A stretch of DNA of 64,000 nt from an uncultured Eubacteriales bacterium (GCA_949001935.1 CARJLX010000004.1:1-64000), one strand, 5' to 3'. Numbered from the stretch's first letter, positions 15,593 through 24,809 are shown. Notes: generated by a model from the letters alone, not told the origin. Made by a program: numbers and translations.

Positions 15593-15678
15593 AACTCCTC
15601 CTATTTACATTAAGTTTACTACAAAACTTATTTTTCTCAAAATCTTTTTGGCGTACTGTTGCACTTTTAAAATTAATT

Positions 15679-16599
15679 TTACTTTAATATATCTTTCAGA
15701 ATTTGTAAACTTTTGTCTATGCTTTCGCTTGTAGCAAGTTGAAGCCTTTTTTCGGCTGCCCCCTCAATTCCATACACATACCATAAAAAATGTTTGCGTA
15801 AATACATCGTTAACCACTTTTCTTCATAATGCTGACGCAAAATCTCAACATGACGCCTAACAACTTCAAACTTGTCTTTTGGGAGTGGATTGTTTTTAAG
15901 TTCGTCAAAAATCCAAGGTCGTCCACATGCTCCTCGACCGATCATTACAGAGTCTACACCTGTCGCTTTCATATTATCAAAACTTGTCTTGTCAACGACA
16001 TCACCATTGCCTATAACTGGTATCTTTACACTTGCCTTCAATTTTGCAATCGCCTCATAATCTGCTCTGCCACTATATCCCATGGCTGTTGTTCTAGCAT
16101 GAAGGGTGATAAAATCTGCCCCACTCTCCTCACACATTCTGCCAAACTCCCTTGAAATATCATTATCAAAGCCAAGCCTGAATTTAACACCCAATGGTTT
16201 ATCTGTCGCCTTTGCACATGAAGAAATTATCTTGCTTGCAAGAGGTAAATTTTTCATTAAAGCACTTCCCTCTCCATTCTTAACAATTTTAGGGGCAGGA
16301 CAGCCCATATTAATATCAAAAACATCATAATCTTTCAACAATTCAAGAGAAAGTGAAGACGCCATTATTTCTGGCTCATGCCCAAAAATTTGTGCAATCT
16401 TTTCCTTCTCTTCCTTTGCACAAATAGTCATAAACTCTGTTTTTTTAGGATTATGCATCATTGCCCTACAAGATAACATTTCACTCCAAGTAGCATCAGC
16501 ACCATACTTTGAAGCCAACGCTCTAAATCCAACATCACTAACTCCCGCCATTGGTGCAAGAACTATATAATCCTTTAAATTTAATTGATTTTTTAACAC
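15679..16599 (-). CDS. dusB: tRNA-dihydrouridine synthase
   Basis: The 306-residue FMN TIM-barrel protein shows VLAPMAGVSD (residues 13-22), the catalytic Cys in INMGCPAPKI (about 96-105), HARTTAMGYSG (about 169-179), PVIGNGDV and VMIGRGACGRPW. The family reduces uridines in the tRNA D-loop. It begins with GTG at 16599. There is no ribosome site, and a TAAAAT -10 box lies only 6 nt upstream, so the mRNA may be leaderless. Named dusB by length and position; the subfamily is not certain. Confidence 0.93.
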   Translation of the reverse strand: MLKNQLNLKDYIVLAPMAGVSDVGFRALASKYGADATWSEMLSCRAMMHNPKKTEFMTICAKEEKEKIAQIFGHEPEIMASSLSLELLKDYDVFDINMGCPAPKIVKNGEGSALMKNLPLASKIISSCAKATDKPLGVKFRLGFDNDISREFGRMCEESGADFITLHARTTAMGYSGRADYEAIAKLKASVKIPVIGNGDVVDKTSFDNMKATGVDSVMIGRGACGRPWIFDELKNNPLPKDKFEVVRRHVEILRQHYEEKWLTMYLRKHFLWYVYGIEGAAEKRLQLATSESIDKSLQILKDILK

Positions 16600-16605
16600 A
16601 AAACT

Positions 16606-16634
16606 ATTTTAGCAAATTTCTAAATAAAAACAAA
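16606..16634 (-). promoter_or_regulatory. Leaderless-type promoter of dusB
   Basis: An extended -10 (TGC then TAAAAT, 16606-16611) ends 6 nt before the GTG start, with a weak TTTGTT -35 17 nt upstream. Transcription should begin at or next to the start codon. Confidence 0.6.
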
Positions 16635-16635
16635 A

Positions 16636-16908
16636 CTAATTAACACAATGTTTAAAATTTTTATATGCCTTAAATTTAGTTGCTTTTTGAGGTTTTGTCA
16701 TATAAAAACGCCGAGTGATGGGATTAACTCGCCTAACACTTGGCATATCTTTTACATAAAATTTACCAAAACCTCGAAGTTCGATAACTTCTCCCTTTTT
16801 TAAGGCATCAATAAGTAAATTTTTAAACTCAATAAAAACTTTATCAATTATAGCCAAATCAATCTTGCTCTTTTTGGAAATTATCTCAAACATCTCACTC
16901 TTTTTCAT
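16636..16908 (-). CDS. HU/IHF-family DNA-binding protein
   Basis: The 90-residue protein follows the HU fold: two N-terminal helices (MFEIISKKSKIDLAIIDKVF), the beta turn GEVIELRGFGKFYVK (about residues 39-53) and an arm with RRVNPITRRFY that would enter the DNA minor groove, matching the family's R-N-P-x-T signature as RVNPIT. It probably compacts or bends chromosomal DNA. It overlaps the end of the flippase gene by 14 nt and uses an internal GGGAG site, so it is coupled to it. Confidence 0.9.
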   Translation of the reverse strand: MKKSEMFEIISKKSKIDLAIIDKVFIEFKNLLIDALKKGEVIELRGFGKFYVKDMPSVRRVNPITRRFYMTKPQKATKFKAYKNFKHCVN

Positions 16909-18430
16909 CTCCCTGCTCCTCTACTTTGTTTTTGCCGAAAAATCTTAAAAACAAACCTCGAAGCACAGGAAAAGCAAAAATAAAATAACTAACTCCGCCA
17001 ATCAAGACACCCAAAATCATAATCCATAAATGCGATAAACTTGCAGTTGCAAAAAGTTTAACTAATAAAAACATAATTATTGACGCAAGAAGAGGTGTCA
17101 AAATATAAAAAGCTGGAATTTTAACAAGCCCACCAAGTTTGAATAACACCATTATGCAAACTATCACAGCTAAAACTATATTTGAAATTGGAATAGCAAA
17201 TATGTTTATTGTACTTGTACCTGCCAAGGTATAAACTAAAATAATTTTAGCAAGCCCCCCAATAGCCGAAGCTATAAAGGAATAAATAAAAAATCCTCTT
17301 GCATGCAAAATTGAAAGTAAAAACTGCATTATCGCAGTTAAAATTATACTTACACCTCCAAGCATAGTAAGCTCAATTGCCTGAGGAAGTAATAAGCCTA
17401 TAGTATTTGGGTAAATTGTTAAATATAGATCGCGACTTATAGCAACTATTCCAAAAGTTAAAGGTAAAACAACAGCCCACATAGCAATAAAAGAATTTTT
17501 AATTATCTCTTTCTGTCCTTCATAATCTCTCTTTGAAGAAAGGTAAGAAATTTTTGGAAGAAGCGTCATTGCAAGGGCAAGAGAAATAATCAAAGGAAAA
17601 TTTAAAATTGCTCCCACAACTCCTGTTTGAAGACCAAATAGAGAGGTTGAAAGTTCTTTAGAAAAACCAGCTTTCATAAGCCTAGAAACAATAACCAAAC
17701 TATCAAAAGCATGTGTGAATGGAATAACTGCACCACTCAAAGATAGAGGTACGATTGCTCCTATCAAAACAGGGAAATTCCCCTTTTGAACAGGAGTGTC
17801 AAACTTAATTCTTTTAAGTGTCACAATGCCAAGATATATAAACGCTAAAAGTTCACTTAAAGTAATCCCTAAAAAACCACCAAATACACCGCTTGCCACA
17901 CTTCGCTTTGCAAACATATATGCAAGAGCCAAACCTAAAACAAGTTTAAAAACCTGCTCTATAATTTGACTAACTGCTGTTGGAACCATATTTTCATACC
18001 CTTGAATTATACCTCGCAATACACCAATAAAAGCCCCAATAGGAATTAGGACAAGAAAAAGTTTGTAAGATAAAGCCCCCTCACTAACGCCTTGGACATG
18101 AGCAATATTGCCTGCAAATACAAAAAAAGAAAGACCTATCAAAAGAGCAATTGAAGTTGTCAAAATAATTGAAAGTCTGAAATAATCACCAATTTTGTTG
18201 CCTTCTCCTCTTGCCCGTGCCGAAGAAACAAGTTGAGAAAGACTGTTCGTGACACCCCCAGTCACAAAAACTAAAGCTAAGGAATATAAAGACATAACCA
18301 TTTGAAAAACGCCAATTCCCTGAATCCCGAGAATTGAAGTTAATGGCAATCTAAACAATGCACCAAAGAACTTGCAGACAAAACCGCTTATAATTAAAGC
18401 GATAGCACCACGCCCAAAACCTTTACACAT
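16895..18430 (-). CDS. MurJ/SpoVB-type polysaccharide or lipid II flippase
   Basis: The 511-residue polytopic membrane protein has about 14 hydrophobic segments. The N-terminus LIISGFVCKFFGALFRLPLT and the following GIGVFQMVMSLYSLALVFVTGGV match the PST/MATE-like SpoVB and MurJ families, which move lipid-linked glycans across the membrane. The last 20 residues are charged. No clear ribosome site precedes the ATG at 18430. In Clostridia SpoVB acts in spore cortex synthesis, but vegetative peptidoglycan flippases look the same, so the exact role is open. Confidence 0.88.
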   Translation of the reverse strand: MCKGFGRGAIALIISGFVCKFFGALFRLPLTSILGIQGIGVFQMVMSLYSLALVFVTGGVTNSLSQLVSSARARGEGNKIGDYFRLSIILTTSIALLIGLSFFVFAGNIAHVQGVSEGALSYKLFLVLIPIGAFIGVLRGIIQGYENMVPTAVSQIIEQVFKLVLGLALAYMFAKRSVASGVFGGFLGITLSELLAFIYLGIVTLKRIKFDTPVQKGNFPVLIGAIVPLSLSGAVIPFTHAFDSLVIVSRLMKAGFSKELSTSLFGLQTGVVGAILNFPLIISLALAMTLLPKISYLSSKRDYEGQKEIIKNSFIAMWAVVLPLTFGIVAISRDLYLTIYPNTIGLLLPQAIELTMLGGVSIILTAIMQFLLSILHARGFFIYSFIASAIGGLAKIILVYTLAGTSTINIFAIPISNIVLAVIVCIMVLFKLGGLVKIPAFYILTPLLASIIMFLLVKLFATASLSHLWIMILGVLIGGVSYFIFAFPVLRGLFLRFFGKNKVEEQGDEKE

Positions 18431-18484
18431 AGAAATAATTTGCGATAAAAGGACAAAAATATTCGAAAATTTTCAAAAAGGGTA

Positions 18485-18513
18485 TTTACAAATGCAAAAA
18501 ACTATGCTATAAT
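18485..18513 (+). promoter_or_regulatory. Promoter of the 191-aa hypothetical gene
   Basis: TTTACA (18485-18490) and TATAAT (18508-18513) are 17 nt apart. Because the -10 covers the ATG at 18512, the true start must be the later ATG at 18545. Confidence 0.88.
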
Positions 18514-18544
18514 GTGGATGAAAAATCAAACTAGAGGTGTAAAT

Positions 18545-19120
18545 ATGGTAATTTTTAACAAACCTTATAATGAAAAATTAGTAAGCACTCACACAGATAT
18601 CAACCCTGCATCAAGAAGATATAAAGCAAATAATATTCAAGCTCTTCGTGCGATGTATGAGATTTCTAAAAACCATGGCAATATTGACAGCGAAGACTTT
18701 GACCCAGATATTAGAGATCTTTTATCAAGAGATAAATTTGCTTATAATAAAGGTGCTAACACAGTTGCTCTTGCAAAAAACCTCAAAAAACTTATCAAAG
18801 TTTGGCCTGCTATCGAAAAAGAGCCTAGACTTGGTGCGAAAGTTGCAGGTATGTTAGGTGCTTTCCATACTGCTTGGGACGAATATGTTGATGCTATTGA
18901 TGTATATGCCGATAATGAAGAATATCCTGTTTATATGGATGTTAATCAATACCTTGAAACATTACTAAGCAAGGTTGATGAAAATGGCAATATAAACCCA
19001 GATATATATAAAACACAGGACGAGTACTATTCACTTGCTACCGACTGGAGAGCGGAAATCAATGTCCAATATCAAAAATATCTTGAACGAAAAAATCAAA
19101 CTAATCAAGAAGGAGAATAA
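18545..19120 (+). CDS. Hypothetical soluble protein, 191 aa
   Basis: The start is the ATG at 18545 with an AGAGGTGTAAAT site. The protein opens MVIFNKPYNEKLVSTHTDIN. It is hydrophilic and mainly helical, with no signal peptide, membrane span or Cys motif, and the last residues are Asn/Gln/Glu-rich. It is a single-gene unit with a consensus promoter and a shared terminator. Family not recognised. Confidence 0.75.
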   Translation: MVIFNKPYNEKLVSTHTDINPASRRYKANNIQALRAMYEISKNHGNIDSEDFDPDIRDLLSRDKFAYNKGANTVALAKNLKKLIKVWPAIEKEPRLGAKVAGMLGAFHTAWDEYVDAIDVYADNEEYPVYMDVNQYLETLLSKVDENGNINPDIYKTQDEYYSLATDWRAEINVQYQKYLERKNQTNQEGE

Positions 19121-19149
19121 AAAATCGCTAATTAATTAGCGATTTTTTT
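19118..19149. terminator. Bidirectional terminator between convergent genes
   Basis: AAAAATCGCTAATTAATTAGCGATTTTT is a near-perfect palindrome. It has runs of A and T at both ends and serves the 191-aa gene and the minus-strand Lys-rich gene. Confidence 0.88.
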
Positions 19150-20506
19150 ATTCTCCTATTTCTCGTTCACCAGTTCCATTTATTGTTGGTGGTGGCCCTA
19201 CTGAAACTTGGCGTTCGTATACAGTTTTAGTTTTAACAACATTGCTGTTATGACTTCTTTCACCCAAGCCCTTATTTCCTATTCTTTCAAAAAAACTGTC
19301 CATTTCGTCATCATTGTTATCTTCCTCACTAGGCTGCTCTTTCGTTAATGGCTTAAAAACATCTAGTTTAGGTAGAGTTTTGTCTGCTGGTTTTGGAGTT
19401 TCACCTTCAAACTTGTTGAAAGGTTTGGCCTCCTCAATTTTTGGAGCCTTACTGCTTCCTCCTGACGATTTTTTCTTGCCGTCATCTTTTTTCTCTTCTT
19501 TGTCCTTTTTCTTATCTTTCTTTTTGTCCTTCTTGTCTCCACCACCTTTTTTATCTGCCTTAGCCTTTCCTGCAGATTTATCGCCAGCTTTAGATGTTTT
19601 TGCTTCAGATTTGACTGGAGCTTTTTTATCTACCCTTTTGACTATAGGCCTATTCATTTGCTTAGTTCTTATCTCTTCAACCTTCTTGATTGGCGTGCTA
19701 AATTCGGCTTTAATAGTTTTAACTTCTTCCTTAGTTTTAACAAAAACCTTTTCCTTTCCACCATACATTTCAATGCTGTCGTCCAAGATTTTTCTTAAAG
19801 ATAAATATTTCTTTTTCTTATTTGGGCCATCTAAACCTTCAATTTTAACTCTTCGATTATATTCCTCTATAACTTTCTTACCAATTTCCCCCTCACTTTC
19901 AAGCAAGGTTGAAATTCGTAACACATAAATTTGGCTTGATAGATCCACGATGTCTTCAAGTGCTGACCAATAATCTATTCGACCTTGAATTTGCATAACT
20001 AAGTTGATAAATCTGCCTTCTTCAATAGTCGAGAAACTTTCTTGCACATTAAAAACTCTTCTTGCTTTATCTTGGAAATCGTCACTTTTAGGCTGAGTGA
20101 TTTTTGCAATAAAGGTTTTTAAAGTTTGTACATCTCTATAACCATCAACCTTTTCAACCAAGTATAAATATGCTGTTTGGCTTTCTTCGGCCTCTTCAAC
20201 TTCAATGTAAAAATATAGATCCTTGCCTGAAACATGAGAAAATGCTTCAACAAGATTGTAACCGTTTTGTATCAATTCCTTAGGAAGAAGTGCAAGATCG
20301 CGTCTTATCTTTTCACTAATAATATACTCACCATTATCATTGATTTCACCAACTAATCTATTGTAAGCCTCAAATTCTTTAATACAAGTTTTATAATAAT
20401 CAATTTCTTCTGGTGAAGTTAAAATTTCATTGCTATCAAATACCCTGCAAGTAGTTTGAGGAGTATTAATTCCAAATGCAATATTATTACTTTCCTTCTT
20501 TGGCAT
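19148..20506 (-). CDS. Hypothetical protein with a Lys-rich low-complexity linker, 452 aa
   Basis: The start is the ATG at 20506 (AGAGAGG site); an ATG further upstream falls in the promoter. Residues 1-250 form a soluble domain of mixed secondary structure. About residues 300-350 are extremely Lys/Asp-rich (KKDKKKDKKKDKEEKK), then Pro/Lys spacers and a disordered C-terminus. There is no signal peptide or membrane span. The Lys-rich tract recalls that of SecE and the 1388-aa protein here. The family is not recognised; nucleic-acid or anionic surface binding is only an inference. Confidence 0.78.
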   Translation of the reverse strand: MPKKESNNIAFGINTPQTTCRVFDSNEILTSPEEIDYYKTCIKEFEAYNRLVGEINDNGEYIISEKIRRDLALLPKELIQNGYNLVEAFSHVSGKDLYFYIEVEEAEESQTAYLYLVEKVDGYRDVQTLKTFIAKITQPKSDDFQDKARRVFNVQESFSTIEEGRFINLVMQIQGRIDYWSALEDIVDLSSQIYVLRISTLLESEGEIGKKVIEEYNRRVKIEGLDGPNKKKKYLSLRKILDDSIEMYGGKEKVFVKTKEEVKTIKAEFSTPIKKVEEIRTKQMNRPIVKRVDKKAPVKSEAKTSKAGDKSAGKAKADKKGGGDKKDKKKDKKKDKEEKKDDGKKKSSGGSSKAPKIEEAKPFNKFEGETPKPADKTLPKLDVFKPLTKEQPSEEDNNDDEMDSFFERIGNKGLGERSHNSNVVKTKTVYERQVSVGPPPTINGTGEREIGE

Positions 20507-20525
20507 AAAAACCTCTCTTTGTTTT

Positions 20526-20554
20526 ATTTTACTATATTTGAAAGAGAATATCAA
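20526..20554 (-). promoter_or_regulatory. Promoter of the Lys-rich protein gene
   Basis: TTGATA (20549-20554) and TAAAAT (20526-20531) are 17 nt apart on the minus strand, 20 nt before the ATG. Confidence 0.8.
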
Positions 20555-20622
20555 GGACTTTTTATTTTAATTTTGTTCTTTCCACATTTTTCTTTTACAG
20601 AAAAATCAAATTTTACTCGATA

Positions 20623-20662
20623 TAAAAAACATTCTAAATCTTTATATAAAAGACTTTGAATG
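20623..20662 (-). terminator. Terminator after rplI
   Basis: The minus-strand stem ACATTC...GAATGT with an inner AAAG/CTTT helix is followed by six T, a few nt after the rplI stop. Confidence 0.75.
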
Positions 20663-20668
20663 TTTAAT

Positions 20669-21112
20669 TTACTCACCCACGATATTCACATTGATTTTGG
20701 CGGTTATTTCTGGATAAATACGAACAACAACTTGATATGAACCTAACGCTTTAATAGGCTCTTTAATTTCTATTTTTTTCTTATCTATCTTAAAGCCTTG
20801 TTTTTCTAATCCTTCTGCAACTTCCTTGTTTGAAACCGAACCAAAGGTTTTTCCGTTTTCGCCACACTTAATTGAAAGAACTACAGTTTTACCTTCCAAC
20901 TTTTTAGCAAGCTCTCTTGCCTCAGCAATTTCTATTGCTTTATGGAAAGCTTGAGCTGATTGATTATTTTTATTCTCGTTCATTGCACTATTATCTGCAA
21001 GTTTAGCCGCACCTGTTTTGAGCAAAAAGTTTTTTGCATAACCATCACTAACTTCCTTTATTTCCCCTTTTTTGCCTGTACCTTTAACATCTTTTAATAA
21101 AACAACTTTCAT
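20669..21112 (-). CDS. rplI: 50S ribosomal protein L9
   Basis: The 147-residue protein opens [31 protein letters not shown], the conserved 23S-binding N-domain of L9. A long connecting helix (about residues 45-80) leads to the C-domain ([15 protein letters not shown]). L9 helps maintain reading frame on the ribosome. It stands alone with its own promoter and terminator, away from the rpsF-ssb-rpsR operon with which it is often grouped. Confidence 0.97.
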   Translation of the reverse strand: MKVVLLKDVKGTGKKGEIKEVSDGYAKNFLLKTGAAKLADNSAMNENKNNQSAQAFHKAIEIAEARELAKKLEGKTVVLSIKCGENGKTFGSVSNKEVAEGLEKQGFKIDKKKIEIKEPIKALGSYQVVVRIYPEITAKINVNIVGE

Positions 21113-21130
21113 AACATCTCCTTTGATATT

Positions 21131-21159
21131 ATTTTAATTGATATTGTTTGTTTTGTCAA
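21131..21159 (-). promoter_or_regulatory. Promoter of rplI
   Basis: TTGACA (21154-21159) and TAAAAT (21131-21136) are 17 nt apart on the minus strand. Confidence 0.85.
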
Positions 21160-21195
21160 TCTTTTGGCTATAATTTTGATTAAGGAGAAAGGTAA

Positions 21196-21507
21196 ATGGA
21201 TATTCGATGCAGAAAAACAAAATGTATTCATAATGATAGATACACATGCAAAGCCAGAAAGATAAGTATAAATAGAGCTGTTGTTTGCGGTAGTTATGAG
21301 CGTGGAGCAAAAAAACCAGAGATTGACAGCACCAAGCATTTATTTGAAAAGCCACCAGTTTATGCACCTCAGCGTGACAGCAAAACGGCTGAGATAGTTT
21401 GTCGAGCCAATTGTTTATTCAACAAAAACGGAATGTGTGTTTCAAACGGAATAACAGTCAATTCAATAAGCGAAAAGCCATATTGTGTCAGCTATCTCGA
21501 AAAGTAG
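21196..21507 (+). CDS. Cys-rich DUF1540-type protein
   Basis: The 103-residue protein has two Cys clusters: CRKTKCIHNDRYTC...C (residues 5-32) and CRANCLFNKNGMC...C (residues 69-98). Each follows the C-x(4)-C-x(6,8)-C...C spacing of the DUF1540 domain, a small probable metal-binding module common in Clostridia. The start follows AAGGAGAAAGGTAA. It is divergent from rplI. The TAG stop supplies the first base of a hairpin. Function unknown. Confidence 0.8.
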   Translation: MDIRCRKTKCIHNDRYTCKARKISINRAVVCGSYERGAKKPEIDSTKHLFEKPPVYAPQRDSKTAEIVCRANCLFNKNGMCVSNGITVNSISEKPYCVSYLEK

Positions 21508-21521
21508 GCACTAAATGTGCC
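21507..21521 (+). repeat. Stop-abutting hairpin GGCAC-TAAAT-GTGCC
   Basis: The last base of the TAG stop starts the 5-bp stem GGCAC/GTGCC with loop TAAAT. It has the same geometry as the hairpins after ssb, argS and rpsF but a different paired sequence. Confidence 0.55.
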
Positions 21522-21547
21522 ACAATAAAACCAAATGCTTGACCGAC

Positions 21548-21757
21548 TTAATGTCCAACCATATCATAAATTCTAACCTGCAAAAAATCTGCCATTTTTA
21601 TTAATGTTATGGCTCGATAATTTCTTTTACAAGCCTTAAGTATTGAGATTATGGTATTTTGTGACAAACCTGACATTTTTGAAACTTGTTTTTTTGTCAA
21701 TCCATCTTTTTGCATTTTATTTCTAAATAAATTTGCAATATTTTCATGCATTTGCAT
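21548..21757 (-). CDS. XRE-family small DNA-binding regulator
   Basis: The 69-residue single-domain HTH protein contains GLTKKQVSKMSGLSQNTIISILK (about residues 19-41), the turn and recognition helix of Cro/C1 proteins, followed by NYRAITLIKMADFLQV. It follows GGAGGAG with tight spacing. There is no sensor domain, and its target is unknown. A similar solitary HTH gene lies at 26944. Confidence 0.88.
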   Translation of the reverse strand: MQMHENIANLFRNKMQKDGLTKKQVSKMSGLSQNTIISILKACKRNYRAITLIKMADFLQVRIYDMVGH

Positions 21758-21844
21758 AACTCCTCCTTTTAATAAAAATTTATAATAACATGCAAATTAA
21801 AAAGTTTTAGGACTACAAATTATTCTTTTTTAAGAAATCAACAC

Positions 21845-21890
21845 AAAAAAGCCAGATTTTAACTATGATTAGTTAAAATCTGGCTTTTTT
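21845..21890. terminator. Long bidirectional terminator
   Basis: AAAAAAGCCAGATTTTAACTA pairs perfectly with its complement around a TGAT loop and ends in six T. It lies downstream of prfA and upstream of the XRE gene, so it mainly ends the prmC-prfA transcript. Confidence 0.9.
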
Positions 21891-21902
21891 AGATTTCTTT
21901 TG

Positions 21903-21927
21903 TTTCTTTTCTTTAAAAGAAAAGAAA
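21903..21927. repeat. Dispersed palindrome copy 2
   Basis: TTTCTTTTCTTT/AAAGAAAAGAAA, with TTTCTTTTG on its left, lies 21 nt from the prfA stop. Confidence 0.75.
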
Positions 21928-21947
21928 GATAAAAAGAAAATAAAATA

Positions 21948-23033
21948 TTATGCGTTGGCAAGCTTTTCGGCTCTGTCGGCAAGCTCTAACGCTTCAATAA
22001 AGAGATCAATGTTGCCATTTAAAACTCCCTCAATGTCGTAAGATGAAACATTAACACGGTGGTCTGTCACACGACCTTGTGGATAATTGTAAGTGCGAAC
22101 TCGCTCACTGCGGTCACCCGTTCCCACTTGATCTTTTCGCGTTTGCTTGTACTCGTTGTCGCGTTCGGTTTTGTATAAATCGTATAACTTAGAACGAAGA
22201 ATACTCATTGCTCGCTCTTTGTTTTTTATTTGAGAACGCTCGTCTTGGCAATTTACAACAATGCCAGTAGGAATGTGTGTTATTCTTATAGCAGATTCTG
22301 TTTTGTTGATGTGTTGCCCACCTGCTCCAGATGCTCTATAGGTATCTATGCGAAGATCGCCTTCGTTTATCTCTACATCAACATCTTCTACCTCTGGCAA
22401 AACTGCCACAGTTGAAGTTGAGGTATGTATACGACCTTGCGATTCTGTTTCGGGAACGCGTTGAACTCTATGCACACCACTTTCGTATTTAAGTTTACTA
22501 TATGCTCCCTTACCTTTAACCATAAAAGTAATTTCTTTTATGCCTCCAAGTTCGGTTTCGTTTACATCCATAATTTCAACTTTCCAGCGGTTTTTCTCGG
22601 CGTAATATGTGTACATTCTTGTCAAAACACTGCAAAAAAGTGCAGACTCCTCACCGCCTGCAGCAGAACGAATTTCGATAATAACATTATTATCATCATT
22701 TTCATCCTTAGGAAGCAGGAGTATTTTAACTTCTTCTATCTCATTTTCTATCTGAGTCTTTAAACCGCCAATTTCTTCATAAAACATATTGCGAAGTTCA
22801 GAATCGGTTTCTTTTTCGTAGTCGGCTTGACAAGATTCATAGTCACTAACCAATTTTTGAAGTTTATCATGAGCATAGGCTATATCTTCTAGCCTTGCTC
22901 TTTCCTTACTTAATTTTTTATACTCTTTGTTATCCGACAAAATTTCAGGCTTCAAAACAAGGTCTGTGAGTTCGTCAAACCTTGCTTTCATCCTGCCAGT
23001 TTTCTCTAAAATATCATGTCCCAATTTTTCCAT
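21948..23033 (-). CDS. prfA: Peptide chain release factor 1
   Basis: The 361-residue protein is full length. The catalytic GGQ motif sits in YRASGAGGQHINKTESA (about residues 227-243). The codon-recognition region falls in domain 2, around residues 185-195 (RVPETESQGR), where P-E-T is the RF1 P-x-T tripeptide. It reads UAA and UAG. Its start overlaps the end of the prmC fusion by 20 nt, consistent with co-expression of the factor and its methyltransferase. Confidence 0.97.
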   Translation of the reverse strand: MEKLGHDILEKTGRMKARFDELTDLVLKPEILSDNKEYKKLSKERARLEDIAYAHDKLQKLVSDYESCQADYEKETDSELRNMFYEEIGGLKTQIENEIEEVKILLLPKDENDDNNVIIEIRSAAGGEESALFCSVLTRMYTYYAEKNRWKVEIMDVNETELGGIKEITFMVKGKGAYSKLKYESGVHRVQRVPETESQGRIHTSTSTVAVLPEVEDVDVEINEGDLRIDTYRASGAGGQHINKTESAIRITHIPTGIVVNCQDERSQIKNKERAMSILRSKLYDLYKTERDNEYKQTRKDQVGTGDRSERVRTYNYPQGRVTDHRVNVSSYDIEGVLNGNIDLFIEALELADRAEKLANA

Positions 23034-24762
23034 ATATTATCCTTTCTCTCTTTTCGTAATCTTTTAAAACCTTTGTTTCACCAAAGCCATTTTCTTTCAT
23101 AATCTTTCGCACGCTAGATCCTTGCTTTGAACCGATTTCAAACATCAATATACCATTTTTATTTAATCTTCTACAAGCATCTTGTGTTATCTTGCGATAA
23201 AAATCAAGCCCATCTTCGCCACCATCTAGTGCAAGCCGAGGATCATATTTTTTTACCTCTTCGTCAAGTTTTTCTATCTCTTTGCTTTCAATGTAAGGTG
23301 GATTTGAAATTATTATATCAAACTTACGAGATTTTTTCAAGCCTTTAAACAAATCACTTTCAACAAAATCTATCTTTACATTATGTTTTTTGGCATTATT
23401 CATTGCAACTATCAACGCCGACTTAGAAATATCTATTGCTGTCACCCTAGCATTGGTATTTTTTGCGATTGAAACCCCAATCGCTCCACTACCTGTACAA
23501 AGGTCACAAACATCCTTAAATTTATTACTGACAATAATCTTGATAGCCTCTTCAACCAATTGCTCGGTTTCCACTCTTGGAGATAAAACTTTTTTGTTAA
23601 TATCAAATCTAAGCCCATAAAAATCTACAAATCCAAATATGTTTGAAAGTGGTTCACCTTTGGCACGCCTCTCAGTTGCAGACATTATTTCACGATATTG
23701 CTTGTTCGTTATAGAATGTATAAGTTTAATTTCTGCACGATTTTTATTTAAAACAGTAGCAATAATCCAGTCAACATCGCTTTTTTCATAACGCTCTTTA
23801 CTTTCAAGTTTGGTTTGCATTTCTGTATAGACAGCAGAAAGAGCTATCATGCCATCTTCACTGACTGATAATTTTTCGCCTTTTGAAATTTCGCTTTCAA
23901 GTCCTGCCACTTTAGCAATTTCCTCCTGAGTAATATTGGGTTTTATGCTAATAAACCATGAAGTTATTATACAAATGCGTGAAAGTTTGGGATATTTTTC
24001 TAAAAAAAACAGAAATTCATAACAAAATCCCATACTTAACACAACAATTGCAAGATTTACAAGCAGATTTGCCCACCAATTTATGTTTATTGCAACCAAT
24101 GATACCATAAAAATGCTAAACAATAAAGTAAAAACAAAGAAATTTAAAAAATTTAGTGGTCTATGCCAATTAAATTTAATATTTTCCACCTCTTTTTGCT
24201 TTGTTATATTAAAATTTCGTGCACACGCACCATTAAACTTATAAAAATATTGCATAGAAGGAAGAAATCTTAATACAAGTAAAATCAAATAGAATAAAAA
24301 TACTTTAAATAAGGCTATAATAAAGGCCCTTAATCTAAAATTTAAAGAATTCCCCAACACGACAAAAGATAATTTTGCAGGGAATACACCTAAAACAAGA
24401 TAACAAATCAAAAAACTCAAGGCGATACTTATTAAAATAAAAAAATATCTTGCACTAATATAAAATTTTTGAGAAATTGTTTTAGAAAGTTTACTTTCCT
24501 CTAAATTGAGCATATTGTATGAAATATTAAAAGCAGAAAAAAGTGCTATTAAACCGCAAAAAAAGTATTGAATACCACGAAACATAATCCAATTAAAATA
24601 TATTATTTTATTTTTAGTTTTGTCACTTACAACTTTTTTCCCGCCATCTAGCCCGATAACCGCCGTCGAAAGTGTCTTACCATTGAAGCAACTTATACCA
24701 TTACTTGAAGGAAAATAATATTTCATACCAAAATTATTGACATATATTTTTATTATTTTCAC
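23014..24762 (-). CDS. prmC: DUF1385 membrane domain fused to PrmC release-factor methyltransferase
   Basis: Residues 1-275 are a divergent DUF1385-like membrane region with about five spans; it keeps WIMFRGIQYFFCGLIALFSA but lacks a clear G-G-V-M-M. Residues 290-582 are PrmC: a helical N-domain, SAM loop DLCTGSGAIGVSIA (about 432-445) and catalytic NPPY (about 505). PrmC methylates the GGQ glutamine of release factors. In Clostridia DUF1385, prmC and prfA are often separate neighbours; here the first two are one frame. The start is a GTG at 24762 without a strong ribosome site; an ATG at 24726 is possible. Confidence 0.9.
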   Translation of the reverse strand: MKIIKIYVNNFGMKYYFPSSNGISCFNGKTLSTAVIGLDGGKKVVSDKTKNKIIYFNWIMFRGIQYFFCGLIALFSAFNISYNMLNLEESKLSKTISQKFYISARYFFILISIALSFLICYLVLGVFPAKLSFVVLGNSLNFRLRAFIIALFKVFLFYLILLVLRFLPSMQYFYKFNGACARNFNITKQKEVENIKFNWHRPLNFLNFFVFTLLFSIFMVSLVAININWWANLLVNLAIVVLSMGFCYEFLFFLEKYPKLSRICIITSWFISIKPNITQEEIAKVAGLESEISKGEKLSVSEDGMIALSAVYTEMQTKLESKERYEKSDVDWIIATVLNKNRAEIKLIHSITNKQYREIMSATERRAKGEPLSNIFGFVDFYGLRFDINKKVLSPRVETEQLVEEAIKIIVSNKFKDVCDLCTGSGAIGVSIAKNTNARVTAIDISKSALIVAMNNAKKHNVKIDFVESDLFKGLKKSRKFDIIISNPPYIESKEIEKLDEEVKKYDPRLALDGGEDGLDFYRKITQDACRRLNKNGILMFEIGSKQGSSVRKIMKENGFGETKVLKDYEKRERIIYGKIGT

Positions 24763-24790
24763 TTTTCTTTTAAAGAAAAGTAAACAAAAG
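24761..24790. repeat. Dispersed palindrome copy 3
   Basis: ACTTTTCTTT/AAAGAAAAGT followed by AAACAAAAGAAA abuts the start of the prmC fusion. Confidence 0.75.
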
Positions 24791-24809
24791 AAAAATAAAA
24801 ATTCCCCTA

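Noticed and set aside
18512..18544. Earlier start codon for the 191-aa gene
   Set aside because: The ATG at 18512 lies inside the TATAAT -10 box, so it cannot be in the mRNA.
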